Source: Warburgia ugandensis | Taxonomy: Eukaryota; Streptophyta; Magnoliopsida; Canellales; Canellaceae | Assembly: GCA_035236585.1 (NCBI GenBank) | Contig: CP141132.1 | Coordinates: 44,395,880-44,459,879 of the forward strand | Direction: 5' to 3' | Length of the DNA stretch: 64,000 nucleotides | Shown: in pieces, positions 35,617 to 49,439 of the stretch | How the letters are laid out: each line of letters starts with the position of its first letter | Numbering within the stretch: position 1 is the first letter of the stretch | Program-made: the position numbers and the translations under genes | Notes under the pieces: generated by a model | The model's input: the letters and a program-made list of their open reading frames with translations, nothing else | Told to the model about the DNA's origin: nothing | Databases searched by the model: none

Positions 35617-38600
35617 TGTGTTTTAAAATAATCATAAGTGCATGGGTCGCATAAACATGACAAGTATGGTCGATCCACAAAGACTCTATTAATAAACATA
35701 TTTCAATTAAAAATTATTTAATTACTTTAACCTACCCAAATGATTTATTAAACTAAATTAATTGACTAAAAATGCTAAAAATCACATAAACAAATATAAA
35801 TGCTAGACTTCAAGCTTAACCTTAGGAATTAAAAATCCAATATATTAGAAATAAAATATTCATAGGATTAAGATCTCTAGAATTTTATATAGATATGTTA
35901 ACAAAGTTCCAATAACTTTAAAAACATGAAAAATATTTCCTTTTAGAGCTCTCTTATAAGACTTTCTTAAAATTAGTTTTGTAGCTCAGTGATATACTGA
36001 TTCAAAGTATAGCCTATCTTTTTAGGGCACATACTATCAATGATTCTCGTATTTTGCTCTCATTTTACTATACCTAGTACCCTCTTTTTTGAAAAATCAC
36101 TATGTAATTCTAGAGTGCCAAAATTCTAATATCAACCTAGAGTCTCCTAATCATAAAAATGCTATTCCAACATACTTATCATTCTAATCTCTAGATGAAC
36201 TAATTTAACGAGCAAATGAATCTAACTAATCTTCTTCTAACAAGTATCAAAAGCAAATTAATGAAACATGAACATAAACTAAAAAAAAAAGAAACTTTTT
36301 TTCACTAAAATAAATGATTACCATAGATTATTACAAGTATGAAAATAAATAAAAGCAAAGAAAAGCTATGGAGTAGAACGAGATTACCAAGTGCTCCTCT
36401 GTGTCACTCAAACTAATCTTTGATAAAAATCATCCTAATTTTCACACTACTACCATTCTTTTTCATTGTCCAAATAACACCTTACTCTTATTATACCACT
36501 CAACAAGAACATAGGGTGTTTCCCAACAACCACAAATATATGTTTTCTGCATGTAATACTAAGAGAGAGAGAGAGATTCAGAACGACTTGTAAATGAAAA
36601 GATCTTGGAAAGATGAATGGATTGAAGTATAGAGGCATGAATTTTAGATCCAAAAGTTGAACAAAAGAATTTAGAAAAATAAAACAAGATAAAAAAAGAT
36701 TAAGGTGTGATAATGAAAGTGAAACTTAGTGTGAAAAGGGGTGAATAGAAGAAGAGGTTAGAGATGGAATATTTTTATAAAATAATTTAGAGAGGTCACA
36801 TATGGGGTGATTATCTTAATTCATGAATTTTAAATTGAAAGGATAATTATAAAATATGAAAAATAAAATAGTGGAGAAAGGTTAGAAAAGTGGGTAGAAA
36901 AGATTGAAAATAGGGTATAAGGGGACAAATGAATGCAAGGGTTATTGAATGCATTCTAGGTGGATGCTTTGGTGGTTTATAGAGGATGGGATGGAAGGCT
37001 AGAAGCATGATTTTGAAGGTAAGATGAAATGTGAAAAACATGAAACAAAAGAAGTATGATGGAGGAAAAATAGCAAGCCTTTTTTAACTCTTCTCTTCTC
37101 CTTATGTGTTCCTCCTTTTGGGACATTCTCCCCTTGTGTTTGATCACTTTGTGTCCTCCAAAATTGATTTCTTCTCTCTTCTAAGCTATAGAACAAGTGA
37201 ATGGAGAAAGTGGAGAATAGAATGAATAGACCCTTATATTTAAATTTTTAGAGTGGAAGCCCTAGGGAATGGATGGTGGAGATAATATGGATTAAATGAA
37301 GTATAGATGGTGGGGATTTAAGAAAGAAAAAGATCATATAAATACAGGAGGAGGAATGGAATCCATGGAGATAAGGATGTACGTGAGAAGGGGATAAGGT
37401 GGAAAGGATAGGAAATATGGAAAAATGGGAAGGGGGATAGGCTATAGGATGAAAGATGACAGAAAGGCAGAGAGAAAATCTAGAAAAATAAGTAGGAATG
37501 AGAAGGAAAATAGGTGAGAGGTGTGGAATGGCATTTCAATTGTGTTGGAGTTCAAAAATCTAAGATAATGCAATCCATTGGATTGAAATAAGTGGTGAAG
37601 ATCTTCCCTACTTAGGGTTTTGAGTTAACTTCAAACCAAGGGCAAGGTGGCTAAGGTTTCAAATTTATTTGATCTTTATCTCCTCCACTAGATCATGCTT
37701 GATCCATAGGATGGATGCTGGAGATCTCTTTGAAGTCTCCCACTAATAGGATGTAGTTTCAATACTTCTTTTTTTCTCATCTGTTAGATTGGCATGCCCT
37801 AGATTGAACGACTAGGATTCCGTTGAGATTTTCTTATCCAAATTGATTCTCCTCCTTTATTTTTTCATCATCCCACTAATTTTATCTCTAACTAATTACG
37901 TTGAAGAGGAAAACATGTTTTCTCCTTAGGAGAATGTGTTTTCTTCTCCTTGAAAAATGATGGGCAAACCACCAAAATTTTCTCCACCAATCATAAATCA
38001 GTCTTCTCGCTTGCATGGCTTCTTCCCATTGGTTAATCTTAACTCAAATAGATTCTCATTAGTTACATTAGATGCCCTTGGATGTGGAATAATCCTAGCC
38101 ACTCTTTCTTAAAATTTCCAAATGAAAACTGATTGTAGGTTTTCCTTTTTTGTCTCTCTTCTTATTTTTCTCCACCAACCATACTCATCCCTTCATATAT
38201 TCCACATGGATTTAAGTGGGATGCACCACTTTTGCATGGAAAATTAGTGGTACATATGTAGGTGGTCTCCATTTTAAATCTAGAGAGAGAAAGTTAGGAT
38301 TTTTAGTCTCTAGCAAGCCCCAACTTGAGTGTACTTTACATGAGTGCTTCCTTTGATGTGTGTAACTCTCAAGCTTCACTAAGGAGCTTCACAAAAGTGG
38401 TAAAATTCATGCATGTGTGGAAGTTCTTCCACCTTATTTTTTGATCTTTATAGCTTCTTTTGCAAGGATAAGGTTCGGCAATGCTTCTAAGGTTTTTGAC
38501 TTTGCTGAAAATGGTAATAACACCCATTTTGCATTTTGAACTTTCAAACTTCATAGATTTGGTAGCTAGGCCTATGTTGAAGTTCAAACTATTGATTATC

Positions 38601-39789
38601 CATCTTTTAGGGTTTGAATGCCTAAAATACCCCTTTTACAATTGTAACTTAATCTTACAAATATGGAAATAACTCCCTAATTGGTTATCTTTATGATAAA
38701 ACAAGGGCTAAAATTACTAAATATAGAGGTATTCTATGTAATAATTCTATGCTTATCAAATTACACATCCCAAACTAGGACATGCCTTTAGTGGATGGGG
38801 CATGATTTCCATGAGAGATGAATGGTTAGGGTTATATGTGAGAATTGAACATGAATTACATGCACAAGTAAGACACCTCAAGAGATATACGAACAAATAT
38901 TATATTAATATACCTAGAACTAGCTTTTTGAACCATTGAATTGCTAATTAGGGTTTATTTTACATTTTGTAGGTTTAGGGTAGAATTGAGAAGAAGTGCA
39001 CATTTTTGGCAACCTAAAACTTTATAAGAGAGCAACCATGCCATTCGAACATTGTCATAGACCCACATGCTAAGAACTAGGAAGTCAAAAAGTTTAAAAT
39101 GCTAAGCAAGTGTCTTTATGAAATTCAGAGTAGTTAGAAACCCTAAGCAAGAAACCAACCTTATTCACGCAAAAGAGGGTGTCATTACCAAAAGAGAACG
39201 TGGCCAAGTTCTCATGCACGCATGTAAATCACCATCTTGAAGAGCTTCTAAGTGAAGCTAGCATGCCACACACTGAGTCATACACATGGTATTGTGTTGA
39301 AGTTAAACTACTTTGAGATCAGGGCCCACAGGCAGAGCATACTCCTTGCCTCACTCATTCACCTACACCAGAGAGGGACCACCTAGTTTTCACATTTTTT
39401 ACAAGGGAGGGAGATGTGTCACACTCTCTCATGTGCATAATTCATGAGCAAAAAGTGGAGAAAAACAAGGAATCAAGGAGCTAAAAACATGTTTCAAGAT
39501 ACACTTCAACACATAATAAAGTGGAAGCTTCAAAAGAAAAGAGATCTTCACCATTCATCCCAAGGCTTACATGATCCTACAAGAGGCATGATGTAGAAAG
39601 GAGTCGAGGAGGGATGATTCAAAGAGGCATGTGTGTGAAAGAGAGATGTAGGGTTTCAGTTGCCAAATGTAGCATTTTTCTCACTTGTATCTTAATTTTG
39701 TAAAATGTAAAATAACCCATAATTAGTATAAATAAAGTAAATCCAAGGTTAAAAATGCTATTTCTAGGGATATTAAGTGTGGTATATCA
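35617..39789 (-). repeat. 3' LTR of the minus-strand Athila-like element
   Basis: Matches 45632-50190. Shared landmarks are GCAAGTGCATGGGTC near its plus-strand left edge, CTTCACTAAGGAGCTTC (compare 49830) and TAGCATTTTTCTCACTTGTAT (compare 50069). Its inner edge ends GGTATATCA at 39789, so the LTR starts TGATATACC on the minus strand. Confidence 0.75.
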
Positions 39790-40144
39790 AATACCCTTAG
39801 ATGTACATTTTGCTAGTCCTTAAGCAAAACTACAAAAGATAAAATAGAAAATCTAAAAATACTAACCACTTTCATGATGCTATCTTTTGCATTTAGCATT
39901 TTTAGAAATCCTTTAAACTTCTAGGTTACCCTTTGGCAAACAAGTTATAGTCTCATAAGGGTTTCCAAAAATGATACACATAAACATTTCAAAATGCACA
40001 CTGAAATTCCTTTATTTTTCTCATAGAATTTTCTTCTAGATAATGTTCATTAAATATCCAACTTTAACATATTAATAAAAATGAACATCAGCTCAAAATC
40101 TAACTATTATGCTAAAGACATTCCACTACTAATCAAACCTCGAA

Positions 40145-40180
<36 letters not shown>

Positions 40181-42080
40181 ATAGCCAATATATATACAAT
40201 TGTTAGTATTTAAGTAAATTATAAGCTAAATTACAATCCAAAAGTATGCTTTGGCTTCAAATCTCATAAGATATAATTAACATTCCGAAAGAAGTCACTC
40301 AAAAGTGGGAAATAAAAACTCTCACTGATGTGTGAGCTAAATAATATATCTCAAAGCCAAATTAGCTCACATATTTCATGTGAAAGAATGGTAATTTAGA
40401 AAAAAAATGATAAATTGCCTCAGGGAAAGGACAAGAATTATTAAGAATGTTACACTCTAGCAGAATCCCTACTCATTCATGACCACATCCAAATCATACT
40501 ACTCCTAAGATCAAGTTTGGTCTTTTACTAGGACAAAACATAACGCTTAGGATAGGGTTATCAAAGAAACTGGTATGAGGGTAAACAAAGTTGTTCTAAA
40601 AATTATGTAAAGGTCTTCTCATGAAGTATTCATAATCCTCTTTTCAAACATAAGAGTAAACATTCTTCTATTCATTAGCTTTTTTTTGTCTTCTTTTCTT
40701 TTCCACTTGACTTTGAATGTAACCTTTTTTTGCACTTTCGAATTTTTCTTGTTTGAAGCATTTTAATGTTTACCTCCTTAACTATATTGTTCATACTAAT
40801 TCATTAGATATTTTCAACCATCTATACATATTTCTAAAATAGGCTGGGTAATGGATATAATATGAGGTTAAGTATGGGTACTGGTGAATTGGCTAACTAG
40901 CAAAAGAATAATGTAGGTAGGCTAAAGGCTTCGGGTTAATAACAAATGGCATCTATCACTTCCTAGGTTTTAGATGACTCAAAATTTTCCATAAACTTAA
41001 TAAATATATGGTATAGTCTCTAATATGATTTCTAAATAGTTAATTGAAACAAAGACTAATGAGACCAACCACAAATTCATGTATGCTGAAGAAAAATTAA
41101 AATTTATACATAACCCTCATAAAGAACGAATGGCTCTAATCTCACACGGGATATAAATCATTACTATTTTACTTCATGATCTCTAAGTTATACTTTTCAA
41201 CTTTAACTATGTATATATGACTATTGTGTAAGTAATTGTTTCAAGTTTAATTTTCATGGAAAACTTTAGAAAGAGGATAAGAAAATGAACTAATTGTATA
41301 CAAATATATTAATATGCTAAAATTTACCACAATAATTTAGAAAAAGGATAATAAAATGAACCAAATGTTATGAGTTTAACACTAAATTTTCAAAACATCT
41401 AATTCTCATCCTTGTAAAAGAAATTTACCACAAAAATTTAAAGAAAATCTTAAATTTTCACTTTTTTCAAATGATTTTGACTCAAAAATTGATAAAAAGA
41501 CACTTAATGCATCAAATTTTGAAATTCCCCACCCCTAGATTTAAATTAAATATTGTCCTCAATGTTTAGAATTAAATACCATGGACAAATGAAATAATAA
41601 AGCTAGCAAAGAGGATAGGAAGAATACTACTTGCATGCTGATGATAGTGCATGGATCTATGGATGTGAACATTCAGATACAAAAATGTACAATGAAGGAC
41701 AACACAAACTATATGACTAATGCAAGACTAACTAATTCAACTAAATCTTAAACTACCACTAAGCATAGAGGAGTCTCTAGAAAAACTCATTCTACTTCAA
41801 AATCTCATGGTAGTCAATATACATTCTCCACTAAGTGATTTTGGGAGTTGATAGCATGATAAAATCACAGACTACCATGAATTGAAATTCTTGGGCACAA
41901 CTCAAGGTGAATTGTCCCAAGTTTTGTCAAATTGGGAAAAGAAGATGACAACATCTTGTACCTAAAAATTCTTCTCTCTTACATTTTAATGTATGTCATG
42001 GTTAAGCTAGATTTGCATCTCTGTAAAAGGTTATTCATTGTCATCTTAATGTAGAGAAATGGACCTATTCATCCTCTAAT
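39790..42080 (-). other. 3' internal region of the Athila-like element
   Basis: Next to the LTR the minus strand reads TTGCTTAAGGACTAGCAAAA and then a GGGTAT-type tract, the conserved block that precedes Athila/Tat 3' LTRs. The rest is AT-rich with a (GT)n microsatellite at 40145-40177. No reverse transcriptase or integrase was found. Confidence 0.5.
40145..40177 (+). repeat. (TG)n microsatellite
   Basis: About 16 TG dinucleotides. Confidence 0.95.
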
Positions 42081-42082
42081 GT

Positions 42083-43095
42083 CTAGATTGGAGCTAGTTG
42101 ATGTTCAGTAGTAACATCAATTGACTCACCTTCATATTCTTTATTAGAGTTTGAGACAGTGGGAATAGACAAGGTATCAGATGAATCTAAACTTTCACAT
42201 GTTGAATTTTCAGGGCTAGGTGTTGGGTCCAAATTAGGTTGTTGTTCTTTGATAAATGGCTTAAATGAAGTCTTAGGAAATGTAAGGAGATCTACATATG
42301 CTTTCCATTTTGAAGTATCCATTAGAGGTGATGTATCCAATAGAGAATTAACTTCATCAATGGAGTTGTCTATATCAAAATCTAAAGTAAAATGAGTTAG
42401 ACAGACCTTAAGGGGATCAATGCTAGAGGATGGTAAGGATGATTTATGCACTAAACTCTATATCATATTTACATTAAAATACTCTCCAAAGTCTAGTGTA
42501 GTTGTCTAGTATTAAAGACATATATCTTAATTTTCATATTCTTAAAGGACAAGTTTGTCACACCATTTCTACAATCAATTATTGCATTTGATGTGGCCAA
42601 GAACGGTCTTCCTAAAATGATAGGAATTTGACTACCAAGATCTAAGATAGGTTGGGTAGCTAAGACAAGAAATTCTATAGGAAATAAAAACTTTTCAACT
42701 TGCACCAGTACATTCACAATCACAACACGGGGAACTTTAACTAACCTATCAGCCAATTGAAGTGTGGTAACAGTCATTTTTGTCTCTCATAAACCTAATT
42801 ACTTATATACAGAATAAGGCAATAGCTTAATACTTGACCCCATATCAAGTAATGCGATATCAATTGTGTGTTCGCCTATCACACATGATATGGTGGGGCA
42901 CATAGGATCTTTATTTTTTGGTGGATTGTTGTGTTGAATGATGGAGTTTACTTGCTTGACAAGAAATGCTTTTTTCTGTACATGAAGCTTCCTCTTTTGT
43001 GTGTAGAGATATTTAAGAAATTTGACATAAGAGGGTATTTCCTTTATGACATTGGGTAATGGAATATTAACTTTTACATGTATAAAAGCATCCAT
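42083..43095 (-). pseudogene. Athila-type aspartic protease and post-protease spacer
   Basis: Minus-strand frames at 43095-42799 and 42777-42493 give NIPLPNVIKEIPSYVKFLK, KKAFLVKQVNSIIQ, DPMCPTISCVIGEHTIDIAL, LLDMGSSIKLLPYSVY, VTTLQLADRLVKVPR, PILDLGSQIPIILGRPFLAT and IDCRNGVTNLSF. This is the protease of Athila-like polyproteins, which cuts the polyprotein. The active-site triplet D-(T/L)-G reads DMG (LLDMGSS), a change common in this clade. A frame break separates the halves. The next frame (42451-42083) is the spacer before RT (FDIDNSIDEVNSLLD, PLMDTSKWKAYVD). Confidence 0.9.
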
Positions 43096-43449
43096 TATCT
43101 TAAATGTGTTCCCTTTGTTGCCATATTAAGACATTGAGGATATGGAGCCTTTAGAATATAAAATACTTAAGGAGTAGGTTTAGAGAGAGTGGGAGTCTTC
43201 TCTTTACCCTTTGGAGTTTTGGTGGGCTTCTCATTATCCTCACATTCTGTCTTTTTAGCATTTTGAAATTTGAGGGAACTTTACATGAACAAACTAAGGG
43301 TCTCCTTTAAAGATTGTTTCTTCTGTTGTGGAGGAGGGAAACTACTGTGAAGGTGCATGTTGTTGTGGAACTAGAGCTCTAGGGAAAAGATGAGGAGGGG
43401 TAATTCTAGGTCGAATCCCTTGATGTTTATTCTTAAACCAAGAAAAACT

Positions 43450-44500
43450 AGGATGCCCAGCCTATTCAAGATTTTAGGTCTCAAAATGCAAGTTACTACT
43501 AAGATTTTTGAATGCGTTCATTGCATTCACGTGCTTTGAGAAATATTTATGAAAAGCAAAGCTTGATGGGCACAATGTGGTGGAATGAACTAGACTAGAA
43601 CATATTAAACAAACCTTAGACTCAGGTTTCATAAAGGATTCAGTAGTCAACATAAGTGCATTTTACTTTTCTGCAAGACTTCTATCTTGTCAACTTTGTA
43701 GGCCAACATGTTTATTTTACTATAAAAATCTGGAGTTGCCCATTTTTATACAAACCACTCTTCTTTAGAGGTAGCAAATTCCTTGTTCATCCTTGTTCAG
43801 TAATCCCATTATTAGTAATTTCAGATAACGTCTCGAAGAAAATTCTAAGCCTTAACATCACTTTTAATCATGAATGTTCCACCACTAGTGGCATCTTTCA
43901 TACATCAATTTTGTGGTGCCAAACCTTTGTAGAAATACTACACCTATTGCCACTTCTCAAATCCATGGTGGGGGCATTTAAACAATAGGTCCTTCCATAG
44001 TTCCTAACATCCACAAAAATGTTCACCCTCTTTCTATTGAAAGTTAATGATTTCTCTTGTAAGGGCATTGGTTTTGTGGGTAGGAAAAGAATTTATTTAG
44101 GAATTTCTTGAGCAATTCTTCCCAAGATGTGATGGACCCTACCTCTAAGAAATTTAGCCATGCCTTTGCATTATCCTTAAAAGAGAAGGAGAATATCCAT
44201 AGACAAAATATAAGAAGTTATAGTACTTAAATGTAGAATAAATGTTAAGAAATTCCTTGACATGGTGATACATGTCCTCCTTGTCTAGCTCATAGAAAGT
44301 TGGTAGAAGTTGATAACTCTTAGCTTTAACTCAAAATGATATGTGTTAGTCATAGGTAACACTATACAGGATGGTGAGTTAAAATGTACTAGAGTAGAGT
44401 AGTCTCTAAGTGGTTTGACTTCTACTAGTTCTTTTGCCATGTCCAGTGTAGGATTATCTAGGGACTTGATTTGGTAACCCTTGCCTAGTGGTTCACTCAA
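43450..44500 (-). pseudogene. Athila-type gag remnant
   Basis: The minus strand starts near 44500 (RDYSTLVHFNSPSCIVLP) and continues with frame changes through LLPTFYELDKED, HHVKEFLNIYSTFK, DNAKAWLNFLEVGSITSWEE and LLKKFLNKFF. These are the ordered capsid motifs of Athila gag. Further fragments resembling CPHHGFEKW and YFY.GL occur near 43925-43990. The capsid would package element RNA. It is fragmented by frameshifts. Confidence 0.8.
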
Positions 44501-45604
44501 TATTAGGATCTAAAACTACTAAATCAAGGTTCAATGATCAGCAATTGTACACACACCCATGTTTAATGTAGTTAACTCAATTTTATATGCAACTAAAGAT
44601 ATTTGATCGATATAACAAAAGAGTAGTTCTTCTCTTCTTCTTTTTTTCATTAGGACTTGGTAAACCTAAACTAAATGATGCAACCTATATGTAAATGATG
44701 CACACCCAAGGACACATAATAAATCCACCCCTAAGGTGAACAAGCTAAAAATTTTATTTCTCTTGAATTTTTGTGAAGGAAGTGACTTTAAATTAATACT
44801 AACCTAATTAGCTCCTCTTCCCTTTCAGACTTGTCTTACTACTTACCAGTTAGATCCAACAGTAATCAATTGCTTCACACCCTCCTCAATTAGTCATAGG
44901 GAATCTCAATCATCCAATGTGTTGGTAGAACTAGTCATTTAAATACCAATATAGTTTATTAGATAGGGGTCACTAGAGTGATCGTAATCCATGTCATTCA
45001 AAGAGGGTCCTATGAGCTCGTAGGACATTATAGGTTTCTCCTAATTAATTTTAAAATAATGTATGAAAGGTAAGGGTGTGTGTTAGGTGATGATTAACCA
45101 AGGTGGTCCAAGAGGTGGTGAGAAAATCCACCCATAATCTTGTGGGGTGATTGCCTTATTAGTTAATTCATCATTTCCATGGCATTTTGGTCATATCACC
45201 TTAAAGCAATAAACTAGAAATGTAAGAAAAAGTAGTAAACTACTACAGAAATCATAATTAAAATGCAATAATTATTATAAAATGCACACTATATGATATT
45301 AACTACTATCCAACAATATAAAATTAAGTTAATATACAAATTCCCAATCTAGGAAATGTAAGGAGTTAGGATGCTTACAATGTAGTCCTAGATAAAGTCT
45401 TCATGTACAAGGGTGAAACCAGGTACAAAGAATGTCCTCTTCTAAGTTAGGATGGTTTACCCATGAGAATCAAATAAAAGTGAGCATCAATAATCATAGG
45501 ATTTAGAGAAAATATGCAAAAATGCAACTAAAAAGTGTGCAATCCTAATTGAAACTAGTGGCAAAATAAGTTAAGATAGATTTCAACTAAGATTTTGTTG
45601 CAAG

Positions 45605-45622
45605 TCCCTGACAACTACTCCA
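45605..45622 (-). promoter_or_regulatory. Primer-binding site (tRNA-Asp type)
   Basis: The minus strand reads TGGAGTAGTTGTCAGGGA, close to the TGGCGCCGTTGCCGGGGA used by Athila-like elements. It lies 9 nt inside the LTR edge at 45632 and confirms minus-strand orientation. Confidence 0.65.
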
Positions 45623-46934
45623 AAAACTTAATGTGTTTTAAATATAACTGCAAGTGCATGGGTCTATTGAAGTGTAGATCATGCATGCGTCAATCACACA
45701 ATGACTCAAATTTTAAAGTTACAAAATCTTAACTATAATCTATTTTAAATTAAGTTATCATAGCCAATGAATGAGATCAACTAATTAGTTAATTCTAAAA
45801 AAACTAAAAGAAATAAAATTAATCAAATTTTAAGCTTAGGGTTTAGAATTCATCACACTAAAATTAAATATTCTCAAAATTAAGCAATGTAGATCTTTGT
45901 ACTACCATGTTAATAAAATCTTGATGAATTTAAAAACATAGAAAATACTATCTTTCAAAGCCCTAATTAGTAGATTTTCTCAATCCCAAGATTTCACCCA
46001 ATTTAGGATATTTTATCAAAATATAAGTTGTCTTTTTAGGGCAAAGACTATCTAAGATTTTCATATACTAATTTAACTAATCTAACAAGTTTAGTATCTA
46101 AATTATAGAAAATACTTGATATTTTCTATTTAAAATCACAAACATATAAATTAGATTGCTAATATTCTAGTCGATATTAAAGCACTTTTAAATCTAAACT
46201 TACTTAAACATGAAACTACCTAAAGTTAGTGTGGTTTCGTCCTAAACCGAGGGTGGAAATCTACTAATTCCTAACATTATACTAAGATGCAAATCTCAAA
46301 TTATGATTAGCCAATATCAAAAGCTAGCAACAACATAAGCTAAAGGAAAGCATAAAACATCTAACTAAAGCAAATAATAAGTAACTAACTAATGGAAAGA
46401 AAAGAGAACTTTCATTGCATTCAAATTTAAAGGATACAAAAATTCAAATTCAAAAATTAAAAAAACTAGAAACAAAAACAAACTAAACTTTCCAATGGAA
46501 TGAAAGAGATATCACCAACTTTCCTGCCTTGTCACTTAATGACATCACCATTAAACCCACTCCAAACTGCATTACTAGCTTTCATCATCTACAAGGTGCT
46601 TTAGATATGTTGTGTCCCTCAACAAGCACAATGGACACCACCCAATTGCCATAAACTTGAGGAAAATCTCTACTCATCAATCATCCAAGGAAATGACAAA
46701 AGAGAAGGATGAGATGGATTGTTGGTCTATTGAATATGAAAGAAAGTGGGGGGGGCATGATGGGGCAATGGGAGTAGTAGGGAGGTGGAAGGGATGTGAA
46801 GCATTGAATGGTTAGAAGATAGAGATGGAAAGGAGATGGAGTATGTTTCTTTGGAATGAGAGAGAGGAGGGGAAAAACTAAGATGAGTTCAAGTGGAAAG
46901 CTAGGGAGGTGGGATAATGTGGAATGTTAGGGAG

Positions 46935-47072
<138 letters not shown>

Positions 47073-48052
47073 GATGGGTTTATGGGATGTAGATGTACAT
47101 AGATGAGAAGCAGATGGTTATGGTGAATGCGTCAAAGAGATAAGAGAAAAATATGGAAGAGATGCAAAGATATGTATGTGGATGGTAAAGAGAGTGTGGA
47201 TGGATGGTAATGATGAGTATGCTTCCTCCAATGGATGCATCTCTTCTCCTCTTTTAGGTTGTAATCATGTAGTACATGTGATGGGAGAGTTCCTTTCACT
47301 TCCTCCCTTCTTTTCTTCTTGATGTTGTGTTGAAGCACAAGGGGTATAGACTGTATCCCCTAATAGAACCTCCCTTCCCTCTTATTATTGACGTTGAAAC
47401 CTTAGGAAGGTGGGAATGTGTTCACCACAATTCCCTCTCTTTTTTTTCTTATTCTCATCTTGAAACAATCACAATATAGCAACCAATCACTCAACTTAGA
47501 AGTTTCATAGAGATCACTCCCATCCCCTTTATTTTCTCCTCAAATCTTCTTTCTACTTATCACTCTTTCCAGCCCCCTAAGAGATCATGCTACATGCATT
47601 CCTTCCTCTTTATTTCATCATGTAATGCCATAAGGGAATGTGGTCTAGGGATTTGTGTTTCTTTTCCTCTTTATTTCCTCCCTTGGATCATGATTGCCCT
47701 AGGTTGAAAGGCTAGGATTTTGTTGAAGTTTCCTCAAGCAAAACACTTTTTCTAGCCCATTTCTTTGTAAAACACATTTTTTCTTCCTTGAATCTCCCCT
47801 CAGGCCACTAAAATTTTTCTCCTCTAATCAGCATTCAAGATCCACTCCAACCCACCTTTTATTTCTCTAGGAAAACACGCTTCTAAGCCTTGAAATCGCG
47901 CTGGATCCTCCTTGAAAAATGGTGGGCAGCCCATTGAAGTTAACTCCACCAATGGCATTCCATTAATATCTCTTTCATCCTTCAAATGAGTGTTTGGATT
48001 GAGATAGAGATAGGAGAATTACTTACATGATATTATATTGAAACATTGGCAG

Positions 48053-49213
48053 ATGGCTCCTCGACGGAAGGCAAGATCCACCCCTATTACACCAGTCGCT
48101 ACTCCTATTGCGACACCTGAACAAGGGGATTCAGAGGCTGATATAGTAGCCCGTGTGGTTCAGGAGCTTATGCCACAGTTCGCTCAACAGATGACACAGC
48201 AGGTACAGGCGGCAGTACGGGCTATTCACTCTGCTCGTCCATCGATGACTGCAGCAGCAACTCAGGGAGACACTTCAGCACAGTCATCCCACCAGGCACG
48301 GACAGCTCCTATGCCGGGAGATATAGAGGGAGGATCCTCGAAACAACCTGATCCATCAGCAAAACAACTTGAGAGGTTCCAGAAGATGGTACCCTCTTTT
48401 CGTGGGCAAGGAGACCCAGCAGTAGCAGAAAAATGGTTATTTCAGGTCGAGAAGGCCTTTGAGGGAATGAAAATCCAGCCAGAGGATCAAGTGAGATTGG
48501 CGACTTTCTTGTTGATAGATGAGGCTGGGTTTTGGTGGAGGACCCAGCAACAGACTCGTTTCTTATCCTCACCACCACCACTATGGAAGGATTTCAGAGA
48601 GATCTTTGACAAGCAGTACTTTCCTCCTCATGCCCTACATGCCATGAGAAGGGAATTTGCTACATTAACTCAAGGGAGTATGACGGTTCCACAATATCTG
48701 AACCGTTTCACTACATTGAGAAGATTTGCGTATACATCCTTTGTCTCAGACAAGGAGGATACAGAGAGATTCGTTGATGGGCTACTACCACAGTTGAGGC
48801 ATGAGGTACTCATTGCATGTCCAACCACGGTGACGCATGCTGCAGACGTAGCTTCCATGCTTGAAAAAGACTTATCACGGAACAGGAGAGAGATGGGTCA
48901 GCCCTTTAAGGGCAAGAGACCCTTCATGTCCACACAGCCCCAAGGGGGTCCAGATTATCAGTACCCTTCGAGACAGAGGAGAGACAACAATAGGAGAGTG
49001 TGCTCTCGTTGTAAAGGTCGACATATGGGCCGACCATGTCCGGGAATGGGCCGTCAGCATCAAGGCCCACAACAGTTCTATCATCATCAGCAGCGGCAGC
49101 CGTACCAGCCAGGACAGCCATTCAGATGCTTCGGATGTGGCGAGGCAGGTCATGCGATCAGAGATTGTCCAAGAGGTCAAAGAGGACAATATCATATCCG
49201 CTGTGCACTCTGA
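48053..49213 (+). CDS. Intact Ty3/gypsy gag reading frame without pol
   Basis: A 386-codon frame from MAPRRKARST (an in-frame ATG also lies 15 bases upstream at 48038). The N-terminal third is low-complexity. The Retrotrans_gag domain spans roughly residues 115-280: FRGQGDPAVAEKWLFQVEKA, FLLIDEAGFWW, WKDFREIFDKQYFP, LTQGSMTVPQYLNRF, ERFVDGLLPQLRHEV. A basic linker and two zinc knuckles follow: CSRCKGRHMGRPC and a full CCHC, CFGCGEAGHAIRDC. The frame stops 15 residues after the second knuckle, directly before a GC-rich LTR-like segment, with no protease or pol. It would assemble a capsid and bind RNA. Unlike everything around it, it has no stop or frameshift and a higher GC content, so it is probably a recent insertion into the older LTR. 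Confidence 0.85.
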   Translation: MAPRRKARSTPITPVATPIATPEQGDSEADIVARVVQELMPQFAQQMTQQVQAAVRAIHSARPSMTAAATQGDTSAQSSHQARTAPMPGDIEGGSSKQPDPSAKQLERFQKMVPSFRGQGDPAVAEKWLFQVEKAFEGMKIQPEDQVRLATFLLIDEAGFWWRTQQQTRFLSSPPPLWKDFREIFDKQYFPPHALHAMRREFATLTQGSMTVPQYLNRFTTLRRFAYTSFVSDKEDTERFVDGLLPQLRHEVLIACPTTVTHAADVASMLEKDLSRNRREMGQPFKGKRPFMSTQPQGGPDYQYPSRQRRDNNRRVCSRCKGRHMGRPCPGMGRQHQGPQQFYHHQQRQPYQPGQPFRCFGCGEAGHAIRDCPRGQRGQYHIRCAL

Positions 49214-49439
49214 TACACGGAACGAGGCCTCCCGATGGGTGAAGCCCAAGAGGGGTGAGGGACCTAAGGGAACAAAACCTTGAGGGGTGAAGCCCAGAGT
49301 GGTGAGGAACCCAAAGAGGACTTTCCTTGCAACGAGGCCTTTTCCCTGGGCAACTGGGGAAGAACAAAATCGTGCGGGGTGTATGGGCACTCCGGCACGG
49401 ACAATATAGTTGCAGGGTGTGGGCCCTCGAGCTGTTACA
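49214..49439 (-). repeat. GC-rich LTR-like end adjoining the gag frame
   Basis: Its minus strand starts TGTAACAGCCCGAGGG, a typical LTR start, and contains repeated phrases such as GGGTGAAGCCC(A/C) and GAGGCCT on the plus strand. It differs sharply in composition from the flanks. It may be LTR or satellite-like DNA joined to gag by a deletion that removed pol. Confidence 0.45.
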
